Shown here: in pieces, positions 18,077 through 30,158 of the stretch
How positions within the stretch are numbered: the first letter of the stretch is position 1
How the letters are laid out: each line of letters opens with the position of its first letter
From: Halochromatium sp.
GTDB lineage: Bacteria > Pseudomonadota > Gammaproteobacteria > Chromatiales > Chromatiaceae
Assembly: GCA_010912705.1 (NCBI GenBank)
Contig: POWB01000003.1
Coordinates: forward strand, 159,539 to 223,538
Reading direction: 5' to 3'
Length of the DNA stretch: 64,000 nucleotides
The notes under the pieces: model-generated
What the model was told of the DNA's origin: nothing
Database searches by the model: none
What the model saw: only the letters and a program-made list of their open reading frames with translations
Position numbers and translations under genes: made by a program

Positions 18077-19399
18077 TCAGGCTTGACCGGCGCCGCGATA
18101 CTCGGCAGAGCGGGCATGGGCGGTCAGCCCCTCGCCACGCGCCAGCGCTGAGGCGGTGTCGGCGAGCGCCGCGGCGCCGGCCGCTGAGGCCATGATCAGG
18201 CTCGAGCGCTTCTGGAAGTCGTAGACGCCGAGGGGCGATGAGAAGCGGGCGGTGCGCGAGGTCGGCAGCACGTGATTAGGTCCTGCGCAGTAGTCGCCAA
18301 GGGCCTCGGCGGTATAGCGGCCCATGAAGATGGCGCCAGCGTGACGGATCTTCTCGGCCAGCGCCTGCGGCTCGGCCACCGATAACTCCAGATGCTCGGG
18401 CGCGATGCGATTGGCGACCTCTGCGGCCTGGTCTTGATCGCGGGCGAGGATGAGCGCACCGCGCGCGCTCAGGGCTTGGGCGATGATCTCGCTGCGCTCC
18501 ATCTGCGGCAGCAGCCGCTCGATACTAGCTTCGACCCGGTCCAGATACTCGGCATCCCAGGCGACAAGCATCGACTGGGCATCCTCGTCATGCTCGGCTT
18601 GGGAGAACAGGTCCATCGCGATCCAATCCGGATCGGTCTCGCCGTCGCAGAGGATCAGGATCTCGGAGGGGCCGGCGACCATGTCGATGCCGACCTGGCC
18701 GAATACCGCGCGCTTGGCGGTGGCGACATAGATGTTGCCGGGGCCGACGATCTTGTCACAGCCCGGAACCGTCTCCGTACCATAGGCGAGGGCGGCGACG
18801 GCTTGTGCACCGCCCACGGCGAAGGCGCGATCAACGCCGGCGATGGCGGCCGCGGCCAAGACCAGCTCGTTGAGTTCACCGCCGGGGGTCGGCACCACCA
18901 TCATCAGTTCTGGCACGCCAGCGACCTTAGCCGGCAGCGCATTCATCAGCACCGATGAGGGATAAGCCGCCTTGCCGCCGGGCACATAGAGCCCGACGCG
19001 ATCGAGCGGCGTCACCTTTTGGCCGAGCAGGTTGCCCTCGGCATCGGTGATCTCCCAGCTCTGCAGGCGCTGATGCTTGGCATAGGTGCGGATGCGCTCG
19101 GCGGCGGTCTCTAGGGCCTGTCGCTGAGCGGATGGGATGTGTTCCAGCGCCTCCTGGAGTCGGCTAGAATCTAGCTCCAGAGCGGCGGCGTTCTCCGGTT
19201 GCCAATGGTCAAAGCGCGCGGTGTAGTCGATCAGCGCCGCATCACCGCGCTGACGAATGTCCGCAATGATGGTCTCGACGGTCTGCTTGACGCCGGCATC
19301 CGAGACCGACTCCCAGGCCAGGAGGGCGTCAAGGCGGGCATCGAAATCTGCATCAGCGGTGCTGAAGCGGGCGATACGGGGGTGAGCGATCTTGGTCAT
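18077..19399 (-). CDS. hisD: Histidinol dehydrogenase
   Basis: HisD is the zinc enzyme that oxidises histidinol to histidine in two NAD-dependent steps. The protein is 440 residues long. Family motifs are [89 protein letters not shown] and APEHLEL, then [14 protein letters not shown]. These include the metal- and substrate-binding Gln/His residues. It is transcribed with hisG and hisC. Triplicated 11-bp units lie between its start and the hisG stop. Confidence 0.97.
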   Translation of the reverse strand: MTKIAHPRIARFSTADADFDARLDALLAWESVSDAGVKQTVETIIADIRQRGDAALIDYTARFDHWQPENAAALELDSSRLQEALEHIPSAQRQALETAAERIRTYAKHQRLQSWEITDAEGNLLGQKVTPLDRVGLYVPGGKAAYPSSVLMNALPAKVAGVPELMMVVPTPGGELNELVLAAAAIAGVDRAFAVGGAQAVAALAYGTETVPGCDKIVGPGNIYVATAKRAVFGQVGIDMVAGPSEILILCDGETDPDWIAMDLFSQAEHDEDAQSMLVAWDAEYLDRVEASIERLLPQMERSEIIAQALSARGALILARDQDQAAEVANRIAPEHLELSVAEPQALAEKIRHAGAIFMGRYTAEALGDYCAGPNHVLPTSRTARFSSPLGVYDFQKRSSLIMASAAGAAALADTASALARGEGLTAHARSAEYRGAGQA

Positions 19400-19410
19400 G
19401 CTGCTGTCGT

Positions 19411-19440
19411 GTACGTTACGTGTACGTTACGGGTACGTTA
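19411..19440. repeat. 11-bp tandem repeat at the hisG-hisD junction
   Basis: gtacgttacgt, gtacgttacgg and gtacgtta follow one another at 19411-19440. The third copy contains the hisG stop codon. The unit is almost palindromic (GTAC core), so it may form small hairpins between the two genes. Confidence 0.8.
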
Positions 19441-20106
19441 TTGGCCTGATGCGGCCTGGGCCTCGACCGCTTCGCGGAGGGATTCGACGAGTGCGATCAC
19501 ACGCGCATGCTTCATCTTCCAGGAGGCCTTGTTGACGATCAAGCGCGAGCTGATATCGCTGATGTGCTCGATCGGCACCAGCCCGTTGGCCTTGAGCGTG
19601 CCGCCACTCTCGACCAGATCGACGATCAGGTCGGAGAGTCCAACCAGCGGCGCCAGCTCCATCGAGCCATAGAGCTTGATGATCTCGACCTGCTGGCCCT
19701 TGGCGGCGAAGTGGCGCTCGGCACTGCGAACATACTTGGTCGCAATCCGCAACCGACCGCGCGCCGGCGGCGGCACCAGCGCGGCCTCAGGTCGGCCAGC
19801 GACCATCAGCCGACAGCGCGCGATGCGCAGGTCGAGCGGCTCGTAGAGTCCTTCGCCGCCATGCTCGAGCAGTACATCCTTGCCGGCCACGCCGAGATCG
19901 GCGGCACCGTATTGCACATAGGTTGGCACGTCACTGGCGCGGATGATGACCAGCTTCACGCGCGGGTCGTTGGTATCCAGGATCAGCTTGCGGCTGGTCT
20001 CCGGGTCTTCGGTCGCGCGTAGTCCGGCAGCCTCGAGCAAGGGCAGGGTCTGCTCGAAGATACGCCCCTTGGAGAGCGCGATGGTGAGCCTTGGATCGTC
20101 GGACAT
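19438..20106 (-). CDS. hisG: ATP phosphoribosyltransferase, short form
   Basis: HisG catalyses the first step of histidine synthesis, joining ATP and PRPP. This is the short form (222 residues), which needs the HisZ regulatory subunit for activity. hisZ is not in the window. Motifs are [47 protein letters not shown] and the PRPP loop [13 protein letters not shown]. Start [15 protein letters not shown] was chosen; a TTG seven codons earlier would add a non-conserved leader. Confidence 0.95.
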   Translation of the reverse strand: MSDDPRLTIALSKGRIFEQTLPLLEAAGLRATEDPETSRKLILDTNDPRVKLVIIRASDVPTYVQYGAADLGVAGKDVLLEHGGEGLYEPLDLRIARCRLMVAGRPEAALVPPPARGRLRIATKYVRSAERHFAAKGQQVEIIKLYGSMELAPLVGLSDLIVDLVESGGTLKANGLVPIEHISDISSRLIVNKASWKMKHARVIALVESLREAVEAQAASGQ

Positions 20107-20154
20107 AGATAGGGTCACTCTCGGCAACGGGGCGGGACAGGGGCGATCAGCATT

Positions 20155-20188
20155 GGTCAGGTCAGGTCAGGTCAGGTCTGGTCTGGTT
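20155..20188. repeat. 5-bp tandem repeat (GGTCA)n upstream of hisG
   Basis: At least four perfect ggtca units are followed by two ggtct units, between the hisG start and the murA stop. A slippage-prone tract in this position could affect transcription of the his genes; no promoter is evident inside it. Confidence 0.75.
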
Positions 20189-20225
20189 AGCAGATCGAGG
20201 GCGGATGATTAGTGGCCAGGGCAGG

Positions 20226-21865
<1,640 letters not shown>

Positions 21866-21873
<8 letters not shown>

Positions 21874-22468
21874 CGCGAGCCGTCTTCGCGCGCAACTGCT
21901 CGATCAGGCCATTGATCCCCGAGGTTGCGATCGTGGTGCGGAACTGGCTGCGATAGTTGGAGATCATGCTCACGCCATCGATGACCACGTCATAGACCTT
22001 CCAACTGCTACCGTGCTCGATGAGGTAATAATCGATCGGGATCGGCGCGGCACCAGGGGCGCGCACCTCAGTCGGCACCACCACCGTGCCGGAGCGTGTG
22101 CCGGGGCGGGCCGCTTCATAGACAATGTCTTGGCCCGAGTACTTCATGATCGATTTGGCATAGGTGCGCACCAAGAGGTTGCGAAAGCTGTCGATCAGTT
22201 CTTGCTGCTGCGTCGGGCTCGCATCGCGCCAGTCACGGCCAACCGCGAGCCGGGTCATTTGGTCGAAATCGAAATGCGGCGCTAAGATGCTGTCCACCAG
22301 CTCGTTGATCAGCTGCGGCTTGCGTTCGACCTCGGCGCGCCGATTCTCGAGCGTACTGAGCATCTTGTCGGCGGTGCGCTCGACCAGCTGCGTCGCCGAA
22401 GGTTCGGCGCCCATGGCACCCAAGGGAAATGCTAGCAGCAGGATGCCAGCGATTAGGAGCGCTTTCAT
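21866..22468 (-). CDS. mlaC: Phospholipid-binding protein MlaC
   Basis: MlaC is the periplasmic shuttle that carries phospholipid between the outer-membrane MlaA complex and the inner-membrane MlaFEDB complex. The 200 residues start with a signal peptide (KALLIAGILLLAFPLGAMGA). The family core follows: PHFDFDQMTRLAVGRDWRDA, LLVRTYAKSIMKYSGQ and a WKVYDVVIDGVSMISNYRSQ motif. Length is normal. It overlaps mlaD by 4 bases. Confidence 0.93.
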
Positions 22469-22935
22469 TCGCCACCCTCCTCTGCTTTGCTTAAGAGAAA
22501 TTGTCCGATCATCTGTTCCAGTACCAAGGCCGATTGTGTGAATTCGATGCGATCACCGTTGCGCAATGGGTCCGGACTGCCGCCTGGGTCCAGGCCGACA
22601 TATTGTTCGCCCAACAGACCCGCCGTGTAGATATTCGCGAAGGTATCGTTGGGTATCTGATCGTAGCGGTCCTCAATGCGCAAGGTCACCAGGGCCTGAA
22701 AGGTTTCCTGGTCAAAATCGATGGCCTCGACCCGACCTAGCCGCACACCAGCCATACTGACCGGCGCCCGTACCCGCAAGCTGCCGATGTTGTCGAACTT
22801 TGCGGTTAGGGTATATCCCTCGTCAACGCTGGCCATGCTTAGGTTGCTGACGCGCATGGCGAGGAAGAACAGCGCGACGAAGCCGAGCGCCATGAAGGCG
22901 CCGACTAGGATCTCGCTTAGGCGAATAGGTGCCAT
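22465..22935 (-). CDS. mlaD: MCE-family protein MlaD
   Basis: MlaD is the inner-membrane anchored substrate-binding ring of the Mla transporter. One N-terminal membrane helix (ILVGAFMALGFVALFFLAM) precedes a single MCE domain with FDNIGSLRVRAPVSMAGVRLGRV. A C-terminal hydrophobic helix follows (LVLEQMIGQFLL), which in the family lines the central pore. It is 156 residues long, which is usual. It is co-transcribed with mlaE (4-base gap) and mlaC (overlap). Confidence 0.93.
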   Translation of the reverse strand: MAPIRLSEILVGAFMALGFVALFFLAMRVSNLSMASVDEGYTLTAKFDNIGSLRVRAPVSMAGVRLGRVEAIDFDQETFQALVTLRIEDRYDQIPNDTFANIYTAGLLGEQYVGLDPGGSPDPLRNGDRIEFTQSALVLEQMIGQFLLSKAEEGGE

Positions 22936-22939
22936 GGCT

Positions 22940-23725
22940 TCAGGCTCCGAACATTAATGCGGTGAGTATGAAATCCAGCCCCAGGATCGCAAGCGCCGAT
23001 TGCACCACGGTGCGGGTGGTAGCGCGACTAACACCGGCTGAGGTTGGCGTTGCATCATAGCCTTCGTAGAGTGCGATCCAGGTCACGACCAGGCCAAACA
23101 CCAGACTCTTGATGACCCCGTTGACTAGGTCTTCATTAAAGTCGATCTTGTTCTGCATCTGGCCCCAGAAGGCGCCATCATCGACACCTAGTAGTCCAAC
23201 ACCAACAAACCAGCCGCCGATCACGCCGACGGCGCTGAACATAGCGGCCAAGAGTGGCATCGAGATCAGGCCGGCAAAGAAACGTGGCGTGAGCACCCGT
23301 TTGACCGGGTCGACGGCCATCATCTCCAAACCGGACAGTTGCTCGGTTGCTTTCATCAGGCCGATCTCGGCGGTCAGGGCGGAACCGGCCCTGCCGGCGA
23401 ACAAGAGGGCCGTGACTACAGGTCCGAGCTCGCGCACCAGCGAGGCCGCGACCATCACGCCGAGGCTCTCCGCGGCGCCGAATTGCGAGAGCACATAGTG
23501 CCCCTGGAGACTCAGCACCATGCCAACGAAGAGGCCTGAGACAAGGATGATCAAGAGCGAGAGCACGCCGAGGTTGTAGATCTGCGCCAGCAGCAAGCGC
23601 GGACGTGCCAGCATTGCGGGCAGGCCACTGAGGATGCCAAGCAGCAGCAGGTGGGCGCGGCCAAGGCTCGCCAAGATGGCGAGTCCCAAGCGCCCTAGAT
23701 TCGCGAGTGAGTCGAGCAACAACAC
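22940..23725 (-). CDS. mlaE: ABC permease MlaE
   Basis: MlaE is the membrane subunit of the Mla phospholipid transporter. The 261-residue protein has several membrane helices. It carries the family signature [40 protein letters not shown], followed by [21 protein letters not shown] and [13 protein letters not shown] at the end. It lies between mlaF (5-base gap) and mlaD. Confidence 0.95.
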   Translation of the reverse strand: MLLLDSLANLGRLGLAILASLGRAHLLLLGILSGLPAMLARPRLLLAQIYNLGVLSLLIILVSGLFVGMVLSLQGHYVLSQFGAAESLGVMVAASLVRELGPVVTALLFAGRAGSALTAEIGLMKATEQLSGLEMMAVDPVKRVLTPRFFAGLISMPLLAAMFSAVGVIGGWFVGVGLLGVDDGAFWGQMQNKIDFNEDLVNGVIKSLVFGLVVTWIALYEGYDATPTSAGVSRATTRTVVQSALAILGLDFILTALMFGA

Positions 23726-23730
23726 CGCTC

Positions 23731-24603
23731 TCAGCGCCGCAAGCCTTGGAGCAGATCCTGCTCCAGCGCCTGTGCGGGGTAATGATAATGGACGGGACCA
23801 TCTGGCTCGCCGTCCATAAACTGCCGTACCCAGGCCGATTCGTTGGCGGCAACCTGCTGAGGTGTACCTTGCGCCATGATCTGACCGTTGGCGATGATGT
23901 AGAGATAGTCAGCGATACTCGCGGTCTCCCTCACGTCGTGGCTGACGACGATGCTGGTCAGGCCGCTGGCATCGTTCAGTTGTCGGATCAGTGAGACGAG
24001 CACCCCCATCGAGATCGGGTCCTGGCCAGTAAAGGGCTCGTCGTACATGATCATCATCGGGTCGAGTGCGATCGCTCGGGCTAGGGCGACCCGCCGCGCC
24101 ATGCCGCCCGAGAGCTGGCTTGGCATCAGTGCCGCGGCACCGCGCAGACCAACCGCCTCAAGCTTAATCAAGACCAGCTTGCGCAGGATCGAGTCCGACA
24201 GCTTGGCATGTTCTCGAAGTGGGAAGGCAACATTCTCAAACACGCTCAAATCGGTGAGGAGGGCACCACTCTGAAAGAGCATGCCCATGCGAGTACGCAG
24301 CTGATAGAGCGCTGCGCGGCTCAGTGATTGAATCTCATGCCCATCGACCTCAATGCTCCCAGCATCGGCTGGTAACTGGCCGCTGATGAGCTTGAGCAGC
24401 GTCGTCTTGCCGGTTCCGCTTGGCCCCATGATGGCCGTGACTCGCCCACGTTGGATGTCCAGATCGATGCCGTCAAAGATGCAACGTTGGCCGTGACAGA
24501 AGCGCAAGCCACGCACGCGCACCAGCGCTTGATCATCGGCAATAGCGAGGCGGTCTTTAGCGGTTTGCGACGCGGCTGTATGCTCTGATTGCGCTGATGC
24601 CAT
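23731..24603 (-). CDS. mlaF: ABC ATPase MlaF
   Basis: MlaF is the ATPase of the Mla transporter. Walker A is [11 protein letters not shown], signature [14 protein letters not shown], Walker [13 protein letters not shown], with a switch histidine in IVVSHDV. The protein is 290 residues, slightly longer than E. coli MlaF (269), with extra polar residues at the N-terminus. It is the promoter-proximal gene of mlaF-E-D-C-B-murA. Confidence 0.95.
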   Translation of the reverse strand: MASAQSEHTAASQTAKDRLAIADDQALVRVRGLRFCHGQRCIFDGIDLDIQRGRVTAIMGPSGTGKTTLLKLISGQLPADAGSIEVDGHEIQSLSRAALYQLRTRMGMLFQSGALLTDLSVFENVAFPLREHAKLSDSILRKLVLIKLEAVGLRGAAALMPSQLSGGMARRVALARAIALDPMMIMYDEPFTGQDPISMGVLVSLIRQLNDASGLTSIVVSHDVRETASIADYLYIIANGQIMAQGTPQQVAANESAWVRQFMDGEPDGPVHYHYPAQALEQDLLQGLRR

Positions 24604-24716
24604 CGGATGAGAGTCCTTAGGGTGGGCTGCAATCCAAAGCCAGGCATTCTCGCGGCCTCCCCTCGCAGCGTCAAGGATGAGACGGCGCTCTTTGTCATGC
24701 TCTGCTCCAACCGGGT

Positions 24717-25325
24717 CTACTCCATGCCGAGCAGCTCGAGGAGTGTTTGCCAGCGCATCAGGTCGTTGCTGCTTGGTCGCGCTAAGATGATCAAGCGCGG
24801 TGCTTGGCCTTGATGCTCGGTCATCTTTCGCAGCCAGTCCTTGGCATGGCGGAGATCGCGATGCAGCTCGGTTGGAGCCATTAGAGCGTATTCATGGGGG
24901 CATGCAGCATCATCTTGCAAGGGGTGCAGGCGTTGATAGCCTAGGCAGCGGCTTGGCTTGAAGCCCATCAGGGCTGCGGCTCTCGACCTGGAAGTTGGTG
25001 CATCAATCGGCTCGAGCCAGCCAGCTAGCAATGACCCGAGCCCTTGCGTCAGGCCCTCCGGCTGTAACCCCTGGCGAGTGTCGGCGGCTGGCGGTGCAGT
25101 CGGCTGCTCGGCGACGAAGCGAAAGCCTGCAGGCACGTCATCCTGCCATTGCGCAACCCGCGTTGGCTTGGCATTTGTCCAGGTCTCGGCTGGCAGCAGG
25201 GTGGCGCGAAACTGGTTGGCGAAATAGCTGAGCTGCCAGTCCTCCGGCAGGTCGTCCGGATAGAATTGGTCGTGATCAGCCAGATCCCACCAGCCGCGGG
25301 AGGTTACCATCGTTGACTCAGTCAT
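24717..25325 (-). CDS. Unrecognised protein, weakly DUF72-like
   Basis: This protein of about 202 residues takes the place usually held by kdsD between mlaF and kdsC, but in the opposite direction to kdsC. The first third (GWWDLADHDQFYPDDLPED, then WQLSYFANQFRATLLPAETW) looks like the start of a DUF72 domain with its FYP and YFA/NxF elements. The remainder is not clearly recognisable. No signal peptide or membrane segment is seen. The start is uncertain (25361, 25325 or 25310). The family assignment is tentative. Confidence 0.5.
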   Translation of the reverse strand: MTESTMVTSRGWWDLADHDQFYPDDLPEDWQLSYFANQFRATLLPAETWTNAKPTRVAQWQDDVPAGFRFVAEQPTAPPAADTRQGLQPEGLTQGLGSLLAGWLEPIDAPTSRSRAAALMGFKPSRCLGYQRLHPLQDDAACPHEYALMAPTELHRDLRHAKDWLRKMTEHQGQAPRLIILARPSSNDLMRWQTLLELLGME

Positions 25326-25398
25326 CCGGGTATCATAGGGCCAAGAGCCCGGTGAGTGCACAGGGGTGAAAAGCCAGTGGGTAGAGAGCCAGAAGCAG

Positions 25399-25929
25399 AT
25401 GACCGATTACAAGGCACGCGCTAAAGCGATCAAGATGGTGGTCTTCGATGTCGACGGGGTACTGACCGATGGCAGTCTCTTTCTCGGCGATGATGGCCAA
25501 GAATACAAGGCATTCAACTCGCGCGATGGCCATGGCATGACGATGCTGCGCCAGGCTGGTATCGCTATGGCCGTGATCACGGGGCGTCGCTCGGAGGTGG
25601 TGCGTATCCGAATGGAAAGTTTGGGTGTCGAGTACGTCTATCAGGGGCGGCGCGACAAGCGCCCCGCCTATACTGAGCTGATCCAGGCCTGCGGGCTCGA
25701 GCACAGCGAGATCGCCTACATGGGCGATGATGTCGTCGACCTACCGGTGATGCGGCAGGTGGGTTTGGCGATTGCGGTTGCGGACGCGCATCCTCTCGTC
25801 AAGCAGTATTGTCACTGGCAGACGCGCTTGCCCGGGGGCGCTGGTGCTGCGCGCGAGGTCTGTGAGGAGCTGCTCGCAGCGCAGGGCAAGCTCGACGCCA
25901 TCTTTGCCGGTTACCTCAGTAGCTCATGA
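25399..25929 (+). CDS. kdsC: 3-deoxy-D-manno-octulosonate 8-phosphate phosphatase
   Basis: KdsC removes phosphate from KDO-8-P in lipopolysaccharide core synthesis. It is a short, cap-less HAD phosphatase (176 residues) with motif I FDVDGVLTDGSL, motif II ITGRRSEVV, a lysine in RRDKRPAY and motif IV YMGDDVVDLPVM. The ATG at 25399 is preferred over a GTG at 25366. It precedes lptC-lptA-lptB as in most gammaproteobacteria, but the usual upstream kdsD is absent here. Confidence 0.95.
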   Translation: MTDYKARAKAIKMVVFDVDGVLTDGSLFLGDDGQEYKAFNSRDGHGMTMLRQAGIAMAVITGRRSEVVRIRMESLGVEYVYQGRRDKRPAYTELIQACGLEHSEIAYMGDDVVDLPVMRQVGLAIAVADAHPLVKQYCHWQTRLPGGAGAAREVCEELLAAQGKLDAIFAGYLSSS

Positions 25930-26041
25930 GTCAAGTCCTACTGTTACTGTATTTACTGCCGGATTTAATCCCTAGGCAGCTGACCTGGCGATCTGTAAAG
26001 CCGACCGCTGCCTGGGCAGATGATCGAGACCCCGCTGAGTC

Positions 26042-26632
26042 ATGCCAGTGACAGGGCGCGAGCTTTGGGTGGCCATGCTATTGGTCGTCATCGGTCTGAT
26101 GGCCTGGTGGCTGCTGCCAGCACCTGATATCGATCTGGGCCCGCGGACGACTGCTGAGCGGCGCCCTGATTATGTGGTGGAAGGGCTGCGCGCCATCACC
26201 CTCGACGCAGCCGGTCTACCTGAGCATCGCCTTGACGCAAGTCGACTGCGGCATTATCCGGACGATGGCAGCAGTGAGCTGGATGATCCAGTGCTCCTCG
26301 TCTATGGTGAGGATGCGCCGGACCTTAGTGCGCGCGCGGCCCGGGCCTGGATCAACAAGCGCGGCGATGAGATCCTGCTTGAGGAGGATGTCTGGCTGCA
26401 GCGCGCAGCGACCGCGGAGTCGGCGCCGATCGAACTGCGCACCAGCGAGCTGTTAGTGCTGCCAGAGGTCGATTACGCCGAGACCGCGCACTTCGTCGAG
26501 ATCGAGCGCGAGCGAGATTGGATCACGAGCACTGAAGGTATGCGCGCCTGGCTCGGCGAGACGACTCGCATCCAGCTCTTTGGCCGCGCGCGCGCGCTCC
26601 TGGCTCCTGACACCGACACTGATGCTGGATAA
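26042..26632 (+). CDS. lptC: LPS export protein LptC
   Basis: LptC is the bitopic inner-membrane protein that receives LPS from LptB2FG and passes it to LptA. One N-terminal membrane helix (LWVAMLLVVIGLMAWWLLP) is followed by a beta-jellyroll region: PDYVVEGLRAITLDAAGLPE, a LRHYPDDGSSELDDP segment and TSTEGMRAWLGE. The 196 residues are normal. It is followed by lptA after 4 bases. Confidence 0.9.
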   Translation: MPVTGRELWVAMLLVVIGLMAWWLLPAPDIDLGPRTTAERRPDYVVEGLRAITLDAAGLPEHRLDASRLRHYPDDGSSELDDPVLLVYGEDAPDLSARAARAWINKRGDEILLEEDVWLQRAATAESAPIELRTSELLVLPEVDYAETAHFVEIERERDWITSTEGMRAWLGETTRIQLFGRARALLAPDTDTDAG

Positions 26633-26636
26633 ACGC

Positions 26637-27215
26637 ATGATGAGGACAGGGTTTTTGATCCCAAGGCAAGACCGCGGTTGGGGGCTAGCTGCGTTGTTGG
26701 GCCTGATGTTGACGGTGACGGTGATGCCGATCACGCTAGCGCTGGAGTCGGATCAGTACCAGCCGATGTATGTCGAGGCCGATGCCGCTGAGCTTGACGA
26801 GAAGCAAATGACCAGCCTCTATATCGGTCATGTCGAGGTGACTCAGGGCAGCCTATTCATTCAGGCCGATGAGGTGCTGGTGCATCATAAGCCCGATCGC
26901 CGCGCTGAGAAGATCATCGCCATCGGTCAGCCCGTGCGTTATCGGCAGCAGCTCGATGATGATCCAGAGGAGGTCAAAGGTCGCGCCTTGCGGATGGAAT
27001 ATGAGGCCGACCGCGAAGAGCTCACCTTGATCGACGAGGCGGTGCTGATCCAGGGTGAGGATCGCTTCGCCAGCGACCGTATCGTCTACAATCGGATCAC
27101 TGATCGCGTCACGGCGGGCAGTAGCGCCCAGGGCCGCGAGCGGGTGAAGATCCGGATTGAGCCAGAATCGGAGCCGAATCCGGAGTCCGAGTCGCAGCCA
27201 GCCTCAACGCAGTGA
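26637..27215 (+). CDS. lptA: LPS transport periplasmic protein LptA
   Basis: LptA forms the periplasmic bridge that carries LPS between LptC and LptD. The start at 26637 (MMRTGFL) follows the lptC stop by 4 bases and gives a signal peptide ([20 protein letters not shown]). The OstA-type beta-jellyroll follows: [52 protein letters not shown] and [10 protein letters not shown]. The C-terminal tail is polar and repetitive in Glu/Ser/Pro. The stop overlaps the lptB start (TGATG). Confidence 0.92.
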   Translation: MMRTGFLIPRQDRGWGLAALLGLMLTVTVMPITLALESDQYQPMYVEADAAELDEKQMTSLYIGHVEVTQGSLFIQADEVLVHHKPDRRAEKIIAIGQPVRYRQQLDDDPEEVKGRALRMEYEADREELTLIDEAVLIQGEDRFASDRIVYNRITDRVTAGSSAQGRERVKIRIEPESEPNPESESQPASTQ

Positions 27216-27940
27216 TGTCAACCCTCGAAGCGCAGGCGTTGGCCAAGACCTATCGCCGGCGGCGCGTGGTCGATGGTGTCGATCTGGCCGTGAATGCTGG
27301 CGAGGTTGTGGGACTGCTCGGGCCGAACGGGGCCGGCAAGACCACCAGTTTTTATATGATCGTCGGGCTGGTGAGCGCTAACGCCGGCAGGATCTTCCTG
27401 GATGGCGAGGACATTACCCATCGGCCGATGCATGCGCGTGCGCGTCGCGGCCTGAGTTATTTGGCGCAGGAGCCATCGGTCTTCCGCAAGCTCAGCGCTC
27501 GGGATAATCTGATGGCCGTGCTCGAGATGCGCAACGGCGTCAACGCTGAAGACCGCCGCCAGCGCTGTGATGAGCTTTTGGGCGAGCTGGGTATCGGCCA
27601 TGTGGCCGATTCACTTGCGCTTAGCCTCTCCGGTGGTGAGCGTCGGCGGCTCGAGATCGCCCGTGCGCTCGCGGTTGAGCCCAAGGTGATGCTGCTCGAC
27701 GAGCCCTTTGCTGGGGTCGATCCGATCGCGGTCGGCGATATCAAGGGGATCATCGGCCATCTGCGCGATCGCCAGATCGGTGTATTGATCACCGATCATA
27801 ACGTTCGGGAGACGCTCGACATCTGTGACCGGGCTTACATCATCAACGCCGGCAGGGTGATTGCTACCGGGGAGCCTGCAGCATTGCTGCAAGACCCGCA
27901 GGTGCGCGCGGTCTACCTTGGCGAGCACTTTCGGCTCTGA
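27215..27940 (+). CDS. lptB: LPS export ABC ATPase LptB
   Basis: LptB is the cytoplasmic ATPase that powers LPS extraction with LptFG. It is 241 residues with Walker [12 protein letters not shown], a Q-loop in [12 protein letters not shown], signature [15 protein letters not shown], Walker [20 protein letters not shown] and switch His in [11 protein letters not shown]. The ATG overlaps the lptA stop; a GTG one codon earlier is possible. lptF and lptG are not in the window, as is usual. Confidence 0.97.
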   Translation: MSTLEAQALAKTYRRRRVVDGVDLAVNAGEVVGLLGPNGAGKTTSFYMIVGLVSANAGRIFLDGEDITHRPMHARARRGLSYLAQEPSVFRKLSARDNLMAVLEMRNGVNAEDRRQRCDELLGELGIGHVADSLALSLSGGERRRLEIARALAVEPKVMLLDEPFAGVDPIAVGDIKGIIGHLRDRQIGVLITDHNVRETLDICDRAYIINAGRVIATGEPAALLQDPQVRAVYLGEHFRL

Positions 27941-28049
27941 CTGCATGGCAAGGATCAGTATGAGCGACAAGCCAGGCGCTGCGTTCGAGTCGTCTTTTCG
28001 TCTAGACTGCGAGGCAGTCAAGCCTTTCGTACCCGCATAGCCGCTCGGA

Positions 28050-29597
28050 ATGAAGCAAAGCATCCAGCTCCGTCTTGGTCAGCAGTTGACCATGACGCCG
28101 CAGCTCCAGCAAGCAATCAAGCTGTTACAGCTCTCCACGCTCGATCTTCAGCGCGAGATCCAAGATGCGCTCGAGTCCAATCTGATGCTAGAGACAGCGG
28201 AAGAGGATGATGCAGATCGCGATGGCGCAGGTCGCGATAGCGCTGATCGCGATGATCCTGGCCGCGATCATGCAGCCGAGACCGCTAACGAGCTAACTGA
28301 TCATGAGCTCCGTGAGCGGCAGCAAGCGCAGGCCGATGCCGCTGTCGACGCCGAGGTTCCGGCTGAAGCGAGCGCCTTGCCGGAGGATTTAGCCATCGAT
28401 AGCGAGTGGAGCGATACCTACGAGAGTGAGCCGGCTGAGCAGTACGCTGGCCCCTCCGCCTCACCAGGCACCGGTGCATCGGGCGATATAGACCTGTATG
28501 CTCAGCAGTCGCGACCACAGACCCTGCAGGATCACCTCGAGTGGCAGCTCAATCTGGGACATCTTGGCCCACGTGACCGATTGATAGCCGAGGCGCTGAT
28601 CGATGCGATCGATGCCGATGGCTATCTCCGGCTCGATCCCGCCGAGCTGATCGAGACGCTGGATCTGGAGGACCTTGAACTCGATGAGATCATGGCCGTA
28701 CTACACGCTATCCAGGCCCTTGACCCGCCTGGGGTTGGCGCCCGCGATCCGCGTGAATGTCTGCTGCTGCAGTTGCGGCAGCTACCAGTTGAGACGCCGC
28801 ATCGTGCCGACGCACTGAAGATTTGCGATAGTCTATTCGATGCCTTAGCACGTAATGACCTCGACGAGCTGCGTCGTCATACCAAGCGCTCCGACCATGA
28901 ACTCGGGTGCTCTTTGGCGCTGATTCGCTCGCTCCAGCCACGCCCCGGCTCGCTGATTAGCGACCACCGTCCGGACTACCTGATCCCTGATGTTCTCGTC
29001 CGCAAACGTGCTGGTGTGTGGCAAGTCGAGCTAAATCCCGAAACTCAGCCTAAACTGAGGGTGAACGAAGACTATGCAAAGCTGATCCGGCGCGCCGATG
29101 ATGGTGCCGAGAATGTTTGCTTGAAAACGCATCTGCAGGAGGCCCGTTGGTTTATCAAGAGTCTGCTCAGCCGCAACGATACGGTGCTGAGGGTGGCGGC
29201 GAAGATCGTCGAGCTTCAGCGCGATTTCTTCGATTACGGCGAGGAGGCGATGCGCCCGCTGATCCTCAGGGATGTTGCGGACTCGCTCGAGCTGCACGAA
29301 TCGACGGTCTCCCGCGTGACCACGCAAAAGTACATGCACACGCCGCGCGGCACGCTCGAGTTCAAATATTTCTTTTCCAGCCATGTGGGCACGGCGTCCG
29401 GCGGCGAATGCTCTTCGACCGCCATTCGCGCCTTTATCCGCAAGCTAGTCGCCGCCGAGACGGCAAACAAACCGCTGAGCGACAGCAAGATCGCCGGCAT
29501 TCTGTCCGAACAGGGCATCAATGTCGCGCGACGTACTGTCGCCAAGTACCGCGAGGCAATGGGTATCCCACCCTCGAACGAGCGCAAGCGCCTCTAG
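28050..29597 (+). CDS. rpoN: RNA polymerase sigma-54 factor
   Basis: RpoN directs RNA polymerase to -24/-12 promoters with enhancer-binding activators. The 515 residues have the glutamine-rich region I (LRLGQQLTMTPQLQQAIKLL), an acidic region II (ETAEEDDADRDGAGRDSADR) and the core-binding domain. A helix-turn-helix follows (LELHESTVSRVTTQKYMHTP), then the RpoN box ARRTVAKYRE near the C-terminus. It is downstream of lptB and upstream of hpf and the PTS genes, the classical gammaproteobacterial order. Confidence 0.97.
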   Translation: MKQSIQLRLGQQLTMTPQLQQAIKLLQLSTLDLQREIQDALESNLMLETAEEDDADRDGAGRDSADRDDPGRDHAAETANELTDHELRERQQAQADAAVDAEVPAEASALPEDLAIDSEWSDTYESEPAEQYAGPSASPGTGASGDIDLYAQQSRPQTLQDHLEWQLNLGHLGPRDRLIAEALIDAIDADGYLRLDPAELIETLDLEDLELDEIMAVLHAIQALDPPGVGARDPRECLLLQLRQLPVETPHRADALKICDSLFDALARNDLDELRRHTKRSDHELGCSLALIRSLQPRPGSLISDHRPDYLIPDVLVRKRAGVWQVELNPETQPKLRVNEDYAKLIRRADDGAENVCLKTHLQEARWFIKSLLSRNDTVLRVAAKIVELQRDFFDYGEEAMRPLILRDVADSLELHESTVSRVTTQKYMHTPRGTLEFKYFFSSHVGTASGGECSSTAIRAFIRKLVAAETANKPLSDSKIAGILSEQGINVARRTVAKYREAMGIPPSNERKRL

Positions 29598-29652
29598 CCG
29601 GACTGTTTCAGACAGCCGCTGAGGATCTGCTTGCAAACCCTGGAGTGACGCT

Positions 29653-30012
29653 ATGCAAATTAACCTGACGGGCCATCATGTCGATATTACTGAGCCTCTG
29701 AAGGGCTACGTCGAGAATAAATTCGAGCGCCTAGAGCGCCACTTTGATCATGTCATCAAGGTGCATGTGATCCTGAGCGTCGAGAAGCTACGGCAAAAGG
29801 CTGAGGCCCGCATCCACATGAATGGCGCTGATGTGTTCGCCGATGCTGTGCATGAGGATATGTATGCGGCCATCGATGGGCTAATCGACAAGCTCGACCG
29901 CCAGGTCCTCAAATATAAGGAGAAACGCCAGAGCCATCGGGGCACCCCGACGAAGACGGTTGTCGAGGGTGAGACGGTCAGTGGTGAGCCGGATGAAGAG
30001 GCGCTGCACTGA
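29653..30012 (+). CDS. hpf: Ribosome hibernation-promoting factor HPF
   Basis: HPF binds the 30S decoding region in stationary phase and promotes 100S or 70S inactivation. This is a short-form protein (119 residues) with the S30AE domain: MQINLTGHHVDITEPLKGYV, the FERLERHFDHVIKVHVIL segment and DVFADAVHEDMYAAIDGLIDKLDRQ. The tail after KYKEKRQSHRG is longer than in E. coli HPF but lacks the long-form C-terminal dimerisation domain. It lies directly after rpoN. Confidence 0.93.
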   Translation: MQINLTGHHVDITEPLKGYVENKFERLERHFDHVIKVHVILSVEKLRQKAEARIHMNGADVFADAVHEDMYAAIDGLIDKLDRQVLKYKEKRQSHRGTPTKTVVEGETVSGEPDEEALH

Positions 30013-30158
30013 GCGATGCTCACAGGGCTCGAAGCGCTAGGCTTCGAGCTAAAGAGCCTGCCGGAGTCCGACGCTGTTCGCTCCGGCATTTGTTGCCTAT
30101 CCGACCCGGCCGAGCTGTGCCGTACAGGTCAAGACCTACTTTACCGGAGCGACGGTCG

